Assembly: GCA_020199775.1 (NCBI GenBank)
Contig: JAIVJZ010000040.1
Span: forward strand, 310,001 to 374,000
Direction: 5' to 3'
Source of the DNA: Acidobacteriota bacterium
Lineage (GTDB): Bacteria; Acidobacteriota; Blastocatellia; Pyrinomonadales; Pyrinomonadaceae
DNA length: 64,000 nucleotides
Every line of letters starts with the position of its first letter. The stretch's first letter is position 1. The position numbers and the translations under genes were made by a program. The notes beneath the pieces are model-generated. The model was not told the DNA's origin. It made no database searches and saw only the letters and a program-made list of their open reading frames with translations. Shown one piece after another: positions 36,839 to 45,425 of this stretch.

Positions 36839-37831
36839 ATGCCGAAAGCGCCAGCAAGCACCCTGCCCGCGCCGGAGACGGAGAACGCGGCGGCGGTCTC
36901 CGTCGTCGTGCCCTCGTTCAACCACGCGCCGTTCGTCGAACGAACGTTGCGCTCCGTTTTCCGGCAGACGCTCCCGCCGCTCGAACTCGTCGTCATAGAC
37001 GACGGCTCGCGCGACGATTCGCCGCGCATCATCGAACGCGTTTTGCGCGACTGTCCCTTCGCCTGCGACTTTATCGCGCGCGAGAATCGCGGCCTGTCGG
37101 CGACGCTCAACGAGGGTTTCGCGCGTGCGCGCGGCGGCCGCTACTTCGCCTATCTCGGCTCAGACGACCTGTGGTTTCCGCGGTTCTTGCAGGCGCGCGT
37201 CGAAATGTTGGAGGCGCGCCCGCGCGCCGCGCTCGCCTACGGGAACGCCTACAGCATCGACGCGGCGGATCGCATCATCGATTGCACGACCGACTGGGCG
37301 CGTTACCGCGACGGCGACGCGCGACGGATGCTTCTGGAGACGCTCGCGCCGCTCAGCCCGACCGTTCTCTACCGCCGCGACGCCCTTCAAGCGCACCGTT
37401 GGAACGAAAAGGCGGGGCTGGAAGATTACGAACTCTATCTGCGCCTGAGCGCGGAGGGCGAATTCGCTTTCGACCCCGCCGTGCTCTCCGCGTGGCGGCA
37501 ACACGGCTATAACACGAGTCGCAATCTGGAAATGATGCTGCGCGAGAGACTGGCCGCGCAGCGTCGCGCGGCCGCCGCGCTCAACCTGAGCGCGAAAGAG
37601 TTTGCGGAGTTTCAAACGCTCGCCGGGTTTCGCAGCGCGCAGGAGTTCATGCGGCGCGGCGCGAAGTTGAGGGCTCTGAAACTGGCTTCGCGCAACTGGC
37701 GCAGCGCGGGGATAAATGGAGAAACGTTCAAATTGCTCGCGGGTCTGCTCGTGCCGCACCGCCTCGTCGCGTGGCGACGGGCGCGCAGGCACGAGCGCGC
37801 CGCACGGCATTATGGCGCGCTCGAAATTTGA
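36839..37831 (+). CDS. Glycosyltransferase family 2
   Basis: A 330-residue GT2 enzyme. VSVVVPSFNHAPFVERTLRS opens the fold, ELVVIDDGSRDDSPRIIERV and FAYLGSDDLWFPRFLQARVE mark the donor and metal site (DDL). It has no membrane helix and acts in the cytoplasm on a glycan intermediate. It is transcribed divergently from the GT4 pair and ends at the large hairpin at 37854. Confidence 0.88.
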   Translation: MPKAPASTLPAPETENAAAVSVVVPSFNHAPFVERTLRSVFRQTLPPLELVVIDDGSRDDSPRIIERVLRDCPFACDFIARENRGLSATLNEGFARARGGRYFAYLGSDDLWFPRFLQARVEMLEARPRAALAYGNAYSIDAADRIIDCTTDWARYRDGDARRMLLETLAPLSPTVLYRRDALQAHRWNEKAGLEDYELYLRLSAEGEFAFDPAVLSAWRQHGYNTSRNLEMMLRERLAAQRRAAAALNLSAKEFAEFQTLAGFRSAQEFMRRGAKLRALKLASRNWRSAGINGETFKLLAGLLVPHRLVAWRRARRHERAARHYGALEI

Positions 37832-37853
37832 AAAGACGTCCTCTGATTTCTTC

Positions 37854-37906
37854 GCGTCTTTGCGCCTTGGCGTGAGAATAATTTTCACGCCAAGGCGCAA
37901 AGACGC
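37854..37906. repeat. Perfect 22-bp hairpin with GCGTCTTTGCGCC arms (E15)
   Basis: The arms at 37854-37875 and 37885-37906 are exact reverse complements over 22 bases with a 9-base loop (GAATAATTT). It lies between convergent genes and is a different repeat type (TTTGCGT/CTTTGCGCC) from the other elements. It may also serve as a terminator, although the T run is poor. Confidence 0.9.
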
Positions 37907-37953
37907 AAAGGAAGACGAAAGCGTTGAAGGCCCGTGCGTCGCCGTGGAATTTA

Positions 37954-38835
37954 CTACGCTTCCCTGACGTACCCGTAGACATCGTGGTGATCGTCCCATG
38001 CGCGCGCGCCGAAATAGACTTCTTTGAGTCCGCCCATCTCCTCGATTTGCGCGCGTATCCACGCGGGCGATGTGAGCGCGACGCCGTAGCCGCCCTGCCC
38101 GCGATAGTTCTCGTAACCAAAGCCCGTGTCGGCGTAACGCCGCGTGATCGTCTCGACCTGCTCGCCCGTCAGCATGTAATCAAATTCGCCCGACGGCATG
38201 CGGCGGGCGACGAAATCGCCGTGCGCGCTAAAGAGCAGGAGGCCGCCGGGCGCGAGATGGCGCGCGAAGAGACGGAAGAGGGCGCGCGTCGGTTCGGCGT
38301 CGAGGTGCGTGATGAGCGAGCCGCACCAGATGAGATCGAAGCGCGTGTCGAACGAGAGCGCGTCGAGGTCGGTCTTGGAGTAGACGGGCGTCGCGCCGAA
38401 GCTGTGCGCGCAAAAATCGACGCCGTCGCGGTCGAGGTCGCAGGCCGTGAAGGCGGCGTGCGGGAAGCGTCGCGCGAGGAAACGCAGCACGCGCCCGTGA
38501 CCGCACGGCAGGTCGAGGACGTGCCTGACGGACGACAAGCCCGCGCGCCGCATCGCCTCTTCGACGAGGCGCATCGCCGAGAGGCCGACTTTGAAATAGT
38601 GCGCGCCGTCGCCCGCATACATCGTGTCGCGCGGCGAGATGCGGCTCTCCACCTGCCGGAGCAGTTCGCGCTCCGTCGCGCCCAAAGTTTGATCTCCGAG
38701 CAGTCGCCGCTTCTGCCCCGCCGTCCTGAACGGGAGAGAGCGCGCGCGGCGGCGCACCGCCCCCAGACGCGTCCTCAACGGTTGTGGAAGAAGTTGTTTT
38801 AACGTGTGCGCTCTCGCTCCCTTCCGAAGCTGCAT
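37954..38835 (-). CDS. SAM-dependent methyltransferase
   Basis: About 293 residues from the ATG at 38835 (MQLRKGARAHTLKQLLPQPL). An upstream ATG at 38931 would read through repeat element E16, giving IHPSSLRPHP, and is unlikely. VRHVLDLPCGHGRVLRFLAR is motif I; FDLIWCGSLITHLDAEPTRA and LAPGGLLLFSAHGDFVARRM follow. The first 80 residues are basic and unusual. The acceptor is unknown. It is convergent with the GT2 gene. Confidence 0.8.
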   Translation of the reverse strand: MQLRKGARAHTLKQLLPQPLRTRLGAVRRRARSLPFRTAGQKRRLLGDQTLGATERELLRQVESRISPRDTMYAGDGAHYFKVGLSAMRLVEEAMRRAGLSSVRHVLDLPCGHGRVLRFLARRFPHAAFTACDLDRDGVDFCAHSFGATPVYSKTDLDALSFDTRFDLIWCGSLITHLDAEPTRALFRLFARHLAPGGLLLFSAHGDFVARRMPSGEFDYMLTGEQVETITRRYADTGFGYENYRGQGGYGVALTSPAWIRAQIEEMGGLKEVYFGARAWDDHHDVYGYVREA

Positions 38836-38886
38836 GTCGAAGCGTCCGACAGCATGCACCAACGCACCGCCGCGACGCAAACAGAG

Positions 38887-38997
38887 AAAGGGATGAGGGC
38901 GGAGGGATGAGGGATGAATCAGGAAAAGCATTCAACCGCTTGAATGTTTTATTTCATCCCTCATCCTTCATCCCTCATCCCTTTATTTCATCCCTTC
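38887..38997. repeat. GGGATGA-heptad hairpin (E16)
   Basis: The left arm (38887-38919) and a longer right arm (38951-38997) are GGGATGA-type inverted heptads. The loop begins with AAAAGCATTCAACC, as in E9, and has its own CATTCAA/TTGAATG palindrome. It lies between divergent genes. Confidence 0.9.
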
Positions 38998-39132
38998 CTT
39001 TGACTCTTCCCCGCCGGGTGTCTAGACTTGCCTCGTACTGTCAATGTAAACAAAACTTCTCCGGCCGTCGCCGGACGCGCGCACCGGCCGACACGCGCGT
39101 AGCCGAATGCCTTCGGACGCGACTCGAATTTA

Positions 39133-40074
39133 ATGGATTCACACACCAGCGAACCTGTCGCGTCTCCGCACCACGTAACCGCCGCGCCCGCAACACACGC
39201 ACCGTCCGCGCCACGGACAGGAGCCGAAAGTGACGGCCGCGACGCGGTCTCGTCCGACCGGCCGCTCATCCTCATCGAGTCGGAGGAGAAGGGCGTGCAA
39301 TTCGCCTTCGCGGATTTGTGGTCGTACCGCGAGTTGCTCTACTTCCTGACGTGGCGCGACATCAAGGTGCGCTACAAGCAGACGGCGATGGGGGCGGCGT
39401 GGGCGATCATCCAACCGCTCGCCACGATGCTCGTGTTCACGCTCGTCTTCAACCGGCTCGCCGGACTCGACACGGGACGCGTCCCCTACCCGCTCTTCGC
39501 CTACACCGGACTGCTGATCTGGACGTTCTTTTCCAACGCCGTCACGAACGGCACCAACAGCCTCATCCACAACACGAACCTGATCACCAAAGTCTATTTC
39601 CCGCGCGCCTTCATCCCGGCGGCGGCGGTCGCCGCAGGTCTGGTTGACCTCGCCATCGCGGGGTTGATCCTCGTCGGGCTCATTGTCTATTACGGCATCA
39701 TGCCGACGTGGGGCGTCGCGCTCGCGCCCCTCTTCCTGTTGCTCTCGGCGTTGCTCGCGCTGGCCGTCGGGATGTTGATCTCCGCGCTGACCGTGAAGTA
39801 TCGCGACCTGCGGCACGCCCTGCCCTTTCTGATTCAATTCTGGATGTTCGCCTCGCCCGTGATTTACCCCGCGAACCGCGTGCCCGGACGCTGGCGACAC
39901 CTCATCGCGCTCAACCCCCTGACCGGCATCATCGAAGGCTTTCGCGCCGCGCTCTTCGGCGGCGCGTTCGACCCGGCGACGACGCTTCTGGCCGTCGTCG
40001 TCACGCTCTGCCTGCTCGCCGTTTCTTACTACCTCTTCCGCCGCATCGAAGAGACTTTCGCCGACATCATCTGA
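39133..40074 (+). CDS. ABC-2 type polysaccharide export permease (Wzm type)
   Basis: A 313-residue membrane protein. After a 50-residue disordered N-terminus comes the family mark ELLYFLTWRDIKVRYKQTAM, then about six membrane segments and FWMFASPVIYPANRVPGRWR. It exports lipid-linked glycan across the inner membrane with the ATPase 10 bases downstream, the usual wzm-wzt pairing. The gene is the first of a plus-strand operon of three. Confidence 0.92.
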   Translation: MDSHTSEPVASPHHVTAAPATHAPSAPRTGAESDGRDAVSSDRPLILIESEEKGVQFAFADLWSYRELLYFLTWRDIKVRYKQTAMGAAWAIIQPLATMLVFTLVFNRLAGLDTGRVPYPLFAYTGLLIWTFFSNAVTNGTNSLIHNTNLITKVYFPRAFIPAAAVAAGLVDLAIAGLILVGLIVYYGIMPTWGVALAPLFLLLSALLALAVGMLISALTVKYRDLRHALPFLIQFWMFASPVIYPANRVPGRWRHLIALNPLTGIIEGFRAALFGGAFDPATTLLAVVVTLCLLAVSYYLFRRIEETFADII

Positions 40075-40084
40075 AACGCCGCCG

Positions 40085-41434
40085 ATGAAACCAATCGTCA
40101 CCATCGAACATGTCAGCAAACGCTACCGGCTCGGCGGCCTGCATCCCGGCTACCTGACGTTTCGCGACATGCTCGGCGGCGCGCTCGGGCGCATCGCCTT
40201 CGGGCGCGGCGGCGGCGGCGGCGGCGGCGACCACGACGCTGGGACGGCCGGCGAGCAGCCGCGCGAATTCTGGGCGCTCAGAGACATCGACCTCACCGTG
40301 CGGCCGGGCGAACTCGTCGGCATCATCGGCAGAAACGGCGCGGGGAAATCGACGCTCCTGAAAATTCTTTCGCGCGTGACGAAGCCGACCACGGGACGCG
40401 TCGCGATGTACGGGCGCGTCGGCAGCCTGCTCGAAGTCGGCACGGGTTTTCACCCCGAGTTGTCGGGTCGCGAGAACGTCTTTTTGAGCGGCGCGATTCT
40501 CGGCATGCGCCGCGTCGAGATCGCGCGCAAGTTCGACGAGATCGTCGCCTTCTCCGAACTCGAAAAATTCATCGACACGCCCGTCAAGCGATACTCTTCC
40601 GGCATGTACGTGCGGCTCGCCTTCTCCGTGGCCGCGCACCTCGAACCCGAAATCCTGATCATGGACGAGGTGCTCGCCGTCGGCGACGCGGCCTTCCAGC
40701 AGAAGTGTCTCGACAAGATGCACGCCATCCGGCAGCACGGGCGCACCATCTTTTTCGTCTCTCACAACATGCCCGCCGTGACGCGCCTGTGCCGCCGCGT
40801 CATCCTGCTGCACGAGGGGCGGGTCGTGACCGAGGGCGAGCCGCAGGCGGTCGTCAACGAATACCTGAGCGCGAGTTGGAACATCACGGCCGAGCGCGAG
40901 TGGTTGACGCCGGAGGACACGCCCGGCGACGACGTGGCGCGCCTCGCGCGCGTGCGCGTGTTCAACGACGCGGGCGAGAGCGCGACGGCCTTCGACATCC
41001 GACGCCCCGTCCGCATCGAGATCACTTACGACGTGCTGGCGGACGGGCGCTTCCTCACGCCGCACGTCGAGTTTCACGACGACGTGGGCGTCCACGTCTT
41101 CAGTTCGCACGACACGAGCGAAGAGTGGCGGCGCACGCCGCGCGCCCCCGGTCGCTACGCGAGCGTCATCACGATCCCCGGCAACACGCTCTCGGAGGGA
41201 ACGCTGCGCGCGCACGCCTCCGTGATGTCGCACGCGCCCCGGACGATGCTCCACGCGCAGGCGCAAAACGTCGTCGCCTTTCAAGTGATCGACAGCCAGC
41301 AGGGCGACTCGGCGCGCGGCGATTACATCGGCCCGATCCCCGGCGTCGTGCGCCCGCTGCTCGACTGGGAGACCACGCGCCTCGCCGCGCCGCCGCCGTC
41401 GCAAGAAGGGCGAAGCGCATCGCCGGAGTCGTAA
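40085..41434 (+). CDS. ABC transporter ATPase with C-terminal Wzt carbohydrate-binding domain
   Basis: A 449-residue protein. Walker A is GRNGAGKSTLLKIL, the signature YSSGMYVRLAFSVAAHLEPE, Walker B ILIMDEVLAVGDAAFQ, and the switch His lies in FFVSHNMPAVTR. Residues about 270-430 are a Wzt-type beta-sandwich (ADGRFLTPHVEFHDDVGVHV), which in E. coli Wzt recognises the finished glycan. A polyglycine loop (GGG coded by GGC repeats) sits before the Walker A. It pairs with the permease upstream. Confidence 0.93.
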   Translation: MKPIVTIEHVSKRYRLGGLHPGYLTFRDMLGGALGRIAFGRGGGGGGGDHDAGTAGEQPREFWALRDIDLTVRPGELVGIIGRNGAGKSTLLKILSRVTKPTTGRVAMYGRVGSLLEVGTGFHPELSGRENVFLSGAILGMRRVEIARKFDEIVAFSELEKFIDTPVKRYSSGMYVRLAFSVAAHLEPEILIMDEVLAVGDAAFQQKCLDKMHAIRQHGRTIFFVSHNMPAVTRLCRRVILLHEGRVVTEGEPQAVVNEYLSASWNITAEREWLTPEDTPGDDVARLARVRVFNDAGESATAFDIRRPVRIEITYDVLADGRFLTPHVEFHDDVGVHVFSSHDTSEEWRRTPRAPGRYASVITIPGNTLSEGTLRAHASVMSHAPRTMLHAQAQNVVAFQVIDSQQGDSARGDYIGPIPGVVRPLLDWETTRLAAPPPSQEGRSASPES

Positions 41435-41446
41435 AAATTTCCGCCC

Positions 41447-43684
41447 ATGAAGAAATGGCTACAGGAAAATTTGCCGCTCCCGGCGAAACTGTTGTTGAAG
41501 GGGTTGCTCGTCGCGGCTGTCGGGGCGTGTGTCCGGCTCGCCGCGCTCGGCTACAACTTCGGCGCGCGGCTCTTGAGTCTCGCCGCCAAACACGGGCTGG
41601 ATGTCCACCGGGCATGGAACGTCACGCGCCGCCCGCAGGCTCTCGCCGCGCATGTTCAAGCGGCGCGATTCGGCGCGCATGATTTTCTGTTTCTGACGGA
41701 CGCGCTCGCCGGAGCGCGCCCCGCCGAAGGCGGGAGCGGCGGGCGGCAGCCGCGCGCTTCCATCATCATCCCCGTCTTCAACAAGGTCGAGTTCACATTC
41801 CAATGCCTGCGCTCGCTCGTGCGCGAAATCGACTTCAACGCGACAGAGGTGATCGTCGTCAACAACGCTTCGACGGACGAGACCGCGCGGCTGCTCGCGC
41901 ATTTCCGGGGTCTCGTCAGCGTCATCGACAACGAAGAGAAACGCGGCTTCATCGACGCCTGCAATCAGGGGGCTCAACTCGCGCGCGGCGCGCATCTCGT
42001 CTTTCTGAACAACGATGCGGTCGTCCTGCCCGGCTGGTTGGAGCCGCTGTTGGAGACCGTCGAAGGCGACTCGTCGGTGGGCGCGGTCGGCTCGATGTTC
42101 CTCTACGAAGACGGCCGCGTGCGCGAGGCGGGCGTGAGCGTGTGGCGAAACGGCGTGGCCTTCCATTACGGCCGGGGCGGCTCGCCCGACAACCGTCGTT
42201 ACAACTTCGCGCGCGAAGTTGACTACTGCTCCGGCGCGTCGCTCCTCGTCCGCCGCGAACTCTTCGAGCGGCTCGGCGGCTTCGACCGGCGCTACGCCCC
42301 CGCCGACTACGAAGACGCGGACATCTGCTTCGGCGTGCGCTCGCTCGGCTACAGGGTCGTCTATCAACCGATGTCACGCGTCGTCCGCTACGAGGGCGCG
42401 ACGGGCGGGACTGACGCCACCGCCGACTGCGTGCGCCATCGAGAGATCAACCGCGCGAAGTTCGTCGAGAAGTGGGGCGAAGTTCTGGAGCGCGAGAACC
42501 TGTCCGAAGACAAGGCGCGCACCGGCGAAGCCTCGAACCGCAACCGCGCCCCGCTCGTCATGGTCTTTGACGAACGCATCCCGACGCCCGACCGGGATGC
42601 GGGCAGCGCGCGCATGCTGTTCATCCTCAAGGCGCTCGCGCGCACTTGTCGCCCCGTCTTCGTGCCGGTCAACCGGCCGCACGGCATCGAGTATGAGCGG
42701 CTCTTGTGGAAAGAGGGCATCGAGACGGCCAACATTGTGGAGTATCACCGGCTCTTGCGCGAGAGGAAGTTTTACGCCGCCATCCTCAGCCGGCCGCTCG
42801 TCGCCGACGGTCTCATAAATTCGCTGCGCCGGATCGACCCCTCGCTCAAGATCATCTTCGACATGGTGGACACTTATTTCATCCGGCTCGAACGCGAGTA
42901 TGAAGTGACGAAGGACGAGCGCGCGGCGGAAGAGGCGGCGCGTTACCGGGAGATCGAACTGCGGCTCGCGCGCGCGAGCAATCTCGTCTGGTGCGCTTCG
43001 GCCGCAGACCGGGAGGCCGTCGCGCGCGACGCGCCCGAAGTCAGGATCGAAGTCATCCCGACGATTCACCCGCTCCACCCGCGCGGCAAGAGTTTTGCCC
43101 AACGCGAGCACCTCCTGTTCCTCGGCAACCTCGCCCACCGCCCGAACGCCGACGCCGTGCATCACTTCATGCAGGACATCTTCCCCGTCGTGAAACGCGC
43201 GCTCCCACGGGTCAAACTCTACGTCGTCGGCGACAACGTGACGCCGGAGATCGCGGCCTACGAATCGGCGGACGTGCGCGTGCTCGGCTACGTGCCCGAC
43301 GTGGAGCCGCTCTTTCGCGACTGCCGCCTGATGGTCGTGCCCCTGCGCTACGGCGCGGGCATCAAAGGCAAACTCGGCGAATCGCTCTCCTTCGGTCTGC
43401 CGGTCGTCACGACTTCGACCGGCGCGGAAGGCTTCGGCTTGACCGGCGGCGTCGAAGTATTAATCGCGGACGAGCCGCAAGAGTTTGCCGCGGCGGTCGT
43501 GCGCGCCTACGAGCGCGCAGACCTGTGGGAGCGGCTGGCGGAACACGGCTACCGCCACATCGAAAAACATTTCACGCCCGAAGTCGTCGCCGGAGTCATC
43601 AACTCCTCTGTACGCGAACCGGGATCGATCGGGGTCGCGACGCGCGCGGGCGCGCCCGCCGGAACAAGACAGCCGGGACGATGA
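41447..43684 (+). CDS. Two-domain glycosyltransferase: GT2 plus GT4 fusion
   Basis: A 745-residue enzyme. The first domain (about 95-330) is GT2: RASIIIPVFNKVEFTFQCLR, EVIVVNNASTDETARLLAHF, LVFLNNDAVVLPGWLEPLLE. The second (about 380-720) is GT-B: GSARMLFILKALARTCRPVF, HLLFLGNLAHRPNADAVHHF and donor-site PLRYGAGIKGKLGESLSFGL. The first 30 residues look hydrophobic and may attach to the membrane. Each domain probably adds one sugar. It follows the Wzt gene after 12 bases. The C-terminal tail is disordered and runs into repeat DNA. Confidence 0.88.
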   Translation: MKKWLQENLPLPAKLLLKGLLVAAVGACVRLAALGYNFGARLLSLAAKHGLDVHRAWNVTRRPQALAAHVQAARFGAHDFLFLTDALAGARPAEGGSGGRQPRASIIIPVFNKVEFTFQCLRSLVREIDFNATEVIVVNNASTDETARLLAHFRGLVSVIDNEEKRGFIDACNQGAQLARGAHLVFLNNDAVVLPGWLEPLLETVEGDSSVGAVGSMFLYEDGRVREAGVSVWRNGVAFHYGRGGSPDNRRYNFAREVDYCSGASLLVRRELFERLGGFDRRYAPADYEDADICFGVRSLGYRVVYQPMSRVVRYEGATGGTDATADCVRHREINRAKFVEKWGEVLERENLSEDKARTGEASNRNRAPLVMVFDERIPTPDRDAGSARMLFILKALARTCRPVFVPVNRPHGIEYERLLWKEGIETANIVEYHRLLRERKFYAAILSRPLVADGLINSLRRIDPSLKIIFDMVDTYFIRLEREYEVTKDERAAEEAARYREIELRLARASNLVWCASAADREAVARDAPEVRIEVIPTIHPLHPRGKSFAQREHLLFLGNLAHRPNADAVHHFMQDIFPVVKRALPRVKLYVVGDNVTPEIAAYESADVRVLGYVPDVEPLFRDCRLMVVPLRYGAGIKGKLGESLSFGLPVVTTSTGAEGFGLTGGVEVLIADEPQEFAAAVVRAYERADLWERLAEHGYRHIEKHFTPEVVAGVINSSVREPGSIGVATRAGAPAGTRQPGR

Positions 43685-43862
43685 ACGATCACACGAAACG
43701 ATGAATGAAAGCCGCTATGCGACGGCGTGGTTAAAGCGCGGAGCGGCTTTATTTTGTCGCCGCTTCGCTACTTGAACCATACCTGTCACCGCTTTTGCGG
43801 CCTTCATTCATCGTTCATTGTTCATCATTTCTGTTCATCATTTCTGTTCATCATTTCCCGTT
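43685..43862. repeat. Long imperfect inverted repeat with GTTCATC heptads (E17)
   Basis: Arms near 43694-43714 (AACGATGAATGAAAGCCGC) and 43799-43815 (inverted) enclose about 75 bases with smaller palindromes (AAAGCGCGGAGCGGCTTT). The right side continues as a TTCATCATTTCTG repeat (43840-43862) that codes the MNRNDEQK tail of wecB. Confidence 0.75.
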
Positions 43863-44949
43863 CCAACAGCGCGTTGAGGATGCGGTCGGCGGCTTGGCCG
43901 TCCCAGAGCGGCGGGACGCTCGCGCGCGGGTGATCGAGCGCGTCGAAGGCGGCGGCCGTGATGCTCGCGGCATCCGTGCCGACGAGACGGTTCGTGCCGT
44001 GCGTGATGGTGATCGGGCGTTCCGTGTTGTCGCGCAAGGTGAGACACGGGATCGAGAGCGCGGTCGTCTCTTCCTGTATGCCGCCCGAATCGGTGAGCAC
44101 GAGGCGCGCCCCGCTGAACAGCCGCAGGAAATCGAGGTAGCCGAGCGGTTCGATCAGCCGCACGCGCGGCGCGAGGGCGGCCACGCGCTCCGGCAGTTTG
44201 AACTCTTCCAGTTTGCGCCGCGTGCGCGGGTGTACGGGGAAGACGACGGGGAGGCGTCGGCCGATGCTTTCGAGCGCGGAGAGGACGCGCTCAAGCGGCT
44301 CTCGCGCGTCCACGTTCGACGGGCGGTGCAGCGTCACGACCGCGTAATCCGTCCCGCGCGTGAGTCCCAACTCTTCGCGTACCCGCGAACGTCCGGCGCG
44401 CTCCATCTGCGCGTAGAGCGAATCGATCATCACGTTGCCGACGAAGCGTATGCGCTCGCGGGGGATGTTTTCGGCCAGCAGATTTTCGTCCGCATCGGGC
44501 GAGGGCGTGAGCAGGAGGTCGGAGATTTGATCCGTGAGCAGGCGGTTGATCTCTTCGGGCATCGTGCGGTCGCGGCTGCGCAAGCCCGCCTCGACGTGTG
44601 CGACGCGAACGCCCAACTTCGCGCAACAGAGCGCGCACGCCAGCGTGGAGTTCACGTCGCCGACGACCAAGACCCAATCGGGCTGCTCGCTGATGACGAC
44701 CGGCTCGAAGCGTTCGAGCGCGGCGGCCGTCTGCTGCGCGTGCGTGCCCGACCCCACGCCGAGATGCACGTCCGGCTCCGGCAATTCGAGATCGCGGAAG
44801 AACGCCTCGGACATCTGCGCGTCGTGGTGCTGCCCCGTATGCACGACGAGCGGCGCGAACTCCGTCGCCCGCCGCCGCATCGCCTCGACGATTGGCGCGA
44901 CCTTCATAAAGTTCGGGCGCGCGCCCACCACGTTGATAACTTTGAGCAC
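43825..44949 (-). CDS. wecB: UDP-N-acetylglucosamine 2-epimerase (non-hydrolysing)
   Basis: A 374-residue GT-B fold enzyme that interconverts UDP-GlcNAc and UDP-ManNAc. INVVGARPNFMKVAPIVEAM, VVHTGQHHDAQMSEAFFRDL, VLVVGDVNSTLACALCCAKL and LTDSGGIQEETTALSIPCLT are diagnostic. It starts with GTG at 44949, overlapping the RelE-like stop by one base. The end (MNRNDEQK) is coded by E17 repeats. The product fits the WecC-like dehydrogenase at 45426. Confidence 0.93.
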   Translation of the reverse strand: MLKVINVVGARPNFMKVAPIVEAMRRRATEFAPLVVHTGQHHDAQMSEAFFRDLELPEPDVHLGVGSGTHAQQTAAALERFEPVVISEQPDWVLVVGDVNSTLACALCCAKLGVRVAHVEAGLRSRDRTMPEEINRLLTDQISDLLLTPSPDADENLLAENIPRERIRFVGNVMIDSLYAQMERAGRSRVREELGLTRGTDYAVVTLHRPSNVDAREPLERVLSALESIGRRLPVVFPVHPRTRRKLEEFKLPERVAALAPRVRLIEPLGYLDFLRLFSGARLVLTDSGGIQEETTALSIPCLTLRDNTERPITITHGTNRLVGTDAASITAAAFDALDHPRASVPPLWDGQAADRILNALLEREMMNRNDEQK

Positions 44950-45215
44950 TATCCGTAAGCCTTGCTGCGATGTCGTACCGCAACGATCTCTACTACGCGA
45001 CCCGCATCATCCACGGTGTAAATCACGCGGTAATCTCCGACGCGAATGCGCCAGCGATGGTGCGCTCCGACGAGTTTACGACAGCCCGGCGGACGCGGCT
45101 CGTCAGCCCGTGAGCGGACAGAGCGGATTACCCTAACCACGATGCCCTGCTCCAAACCCTTAATCTCTTTTTGCGCACTATTGCTAATCGCAACCGTGTA
45201 CGCAGGGCTACTCAT
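44949..45215 (-). CDS. RelE/ParE-family toxin
   Basis: An 88-residue protein with the RelE/ParE fold marks: YTVAISNSAQKEIKGLEQG, CRKLVGAHHRWRIRVGDYRV, IYTVDDAGRVVEIVAVRHRS. RelE-type toxins cut mRNA on the ribosome; ParE-type poison gyrase. It overlaps the antitoxin by 8 bases upstream and the wecB start by one base. It lies within a glycan-biosynthesis operon. Confidence 0.88.
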   Translation of the reverse strand: MSSPAYTVAISNSAQKEIKGLEQGIVVRVIRSVRSRADEPRPPGCRKLVGAHHRWRIRVGDYRVIYTVDDAGRVVEIVAVRHRSKAYG

Positions 45216-45405
45216 TCAAGAGACCTTCGGCGCGCAACTCGGCCTCGAACTCTTCAAGCGGCATGCTGCCTTCGCCCGCGCGCTCGTCGGCGATCATGTT
45301 GTCGTAGATGTCTTCCCAGAGTTCTCCCCATTCCTTGAGGTCTAAGAGGACGGCCACTTTCTGCCCGTCGCTGTCGGTCACGAATTGAACGCCTCTGACT
45401 GCCAT
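45208..45405 (-). CDS. Antitoxin of the RelE-like pair (Phd/YefM-like)
   Basis: A 65-residue acidic protein. VRGVQFVTDSDGQKVAVLLD and LKEWGELWEDIYDNMIADER resemble small antitoxins of the Phd/YefM kind, with an N-terminal DNA-binding part and an acidic C-terminus (EEFEAELRAEGLLNE) that would wrap the toxin. Overlap with the toxin gene supports the pairing. The family name is tentative. Confidence 0.72.
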   Translation of the reverse strand: MAVRGVQFVTDSDGQKVAVLLDLKEWGELWEDIYDNMIADERAGEGSMPLEEFEAELRAEGLLNE

Positions 45406-45425
45406 TTTTTGAATCGCCTCTCTTC

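Noticed and set aside
38836-38931. Upstream ATG for the methyltransferase at 37954
   Set aside because: It reads IHPSSLRPHP from repeat E16; the ATG at 38835 avoids it.
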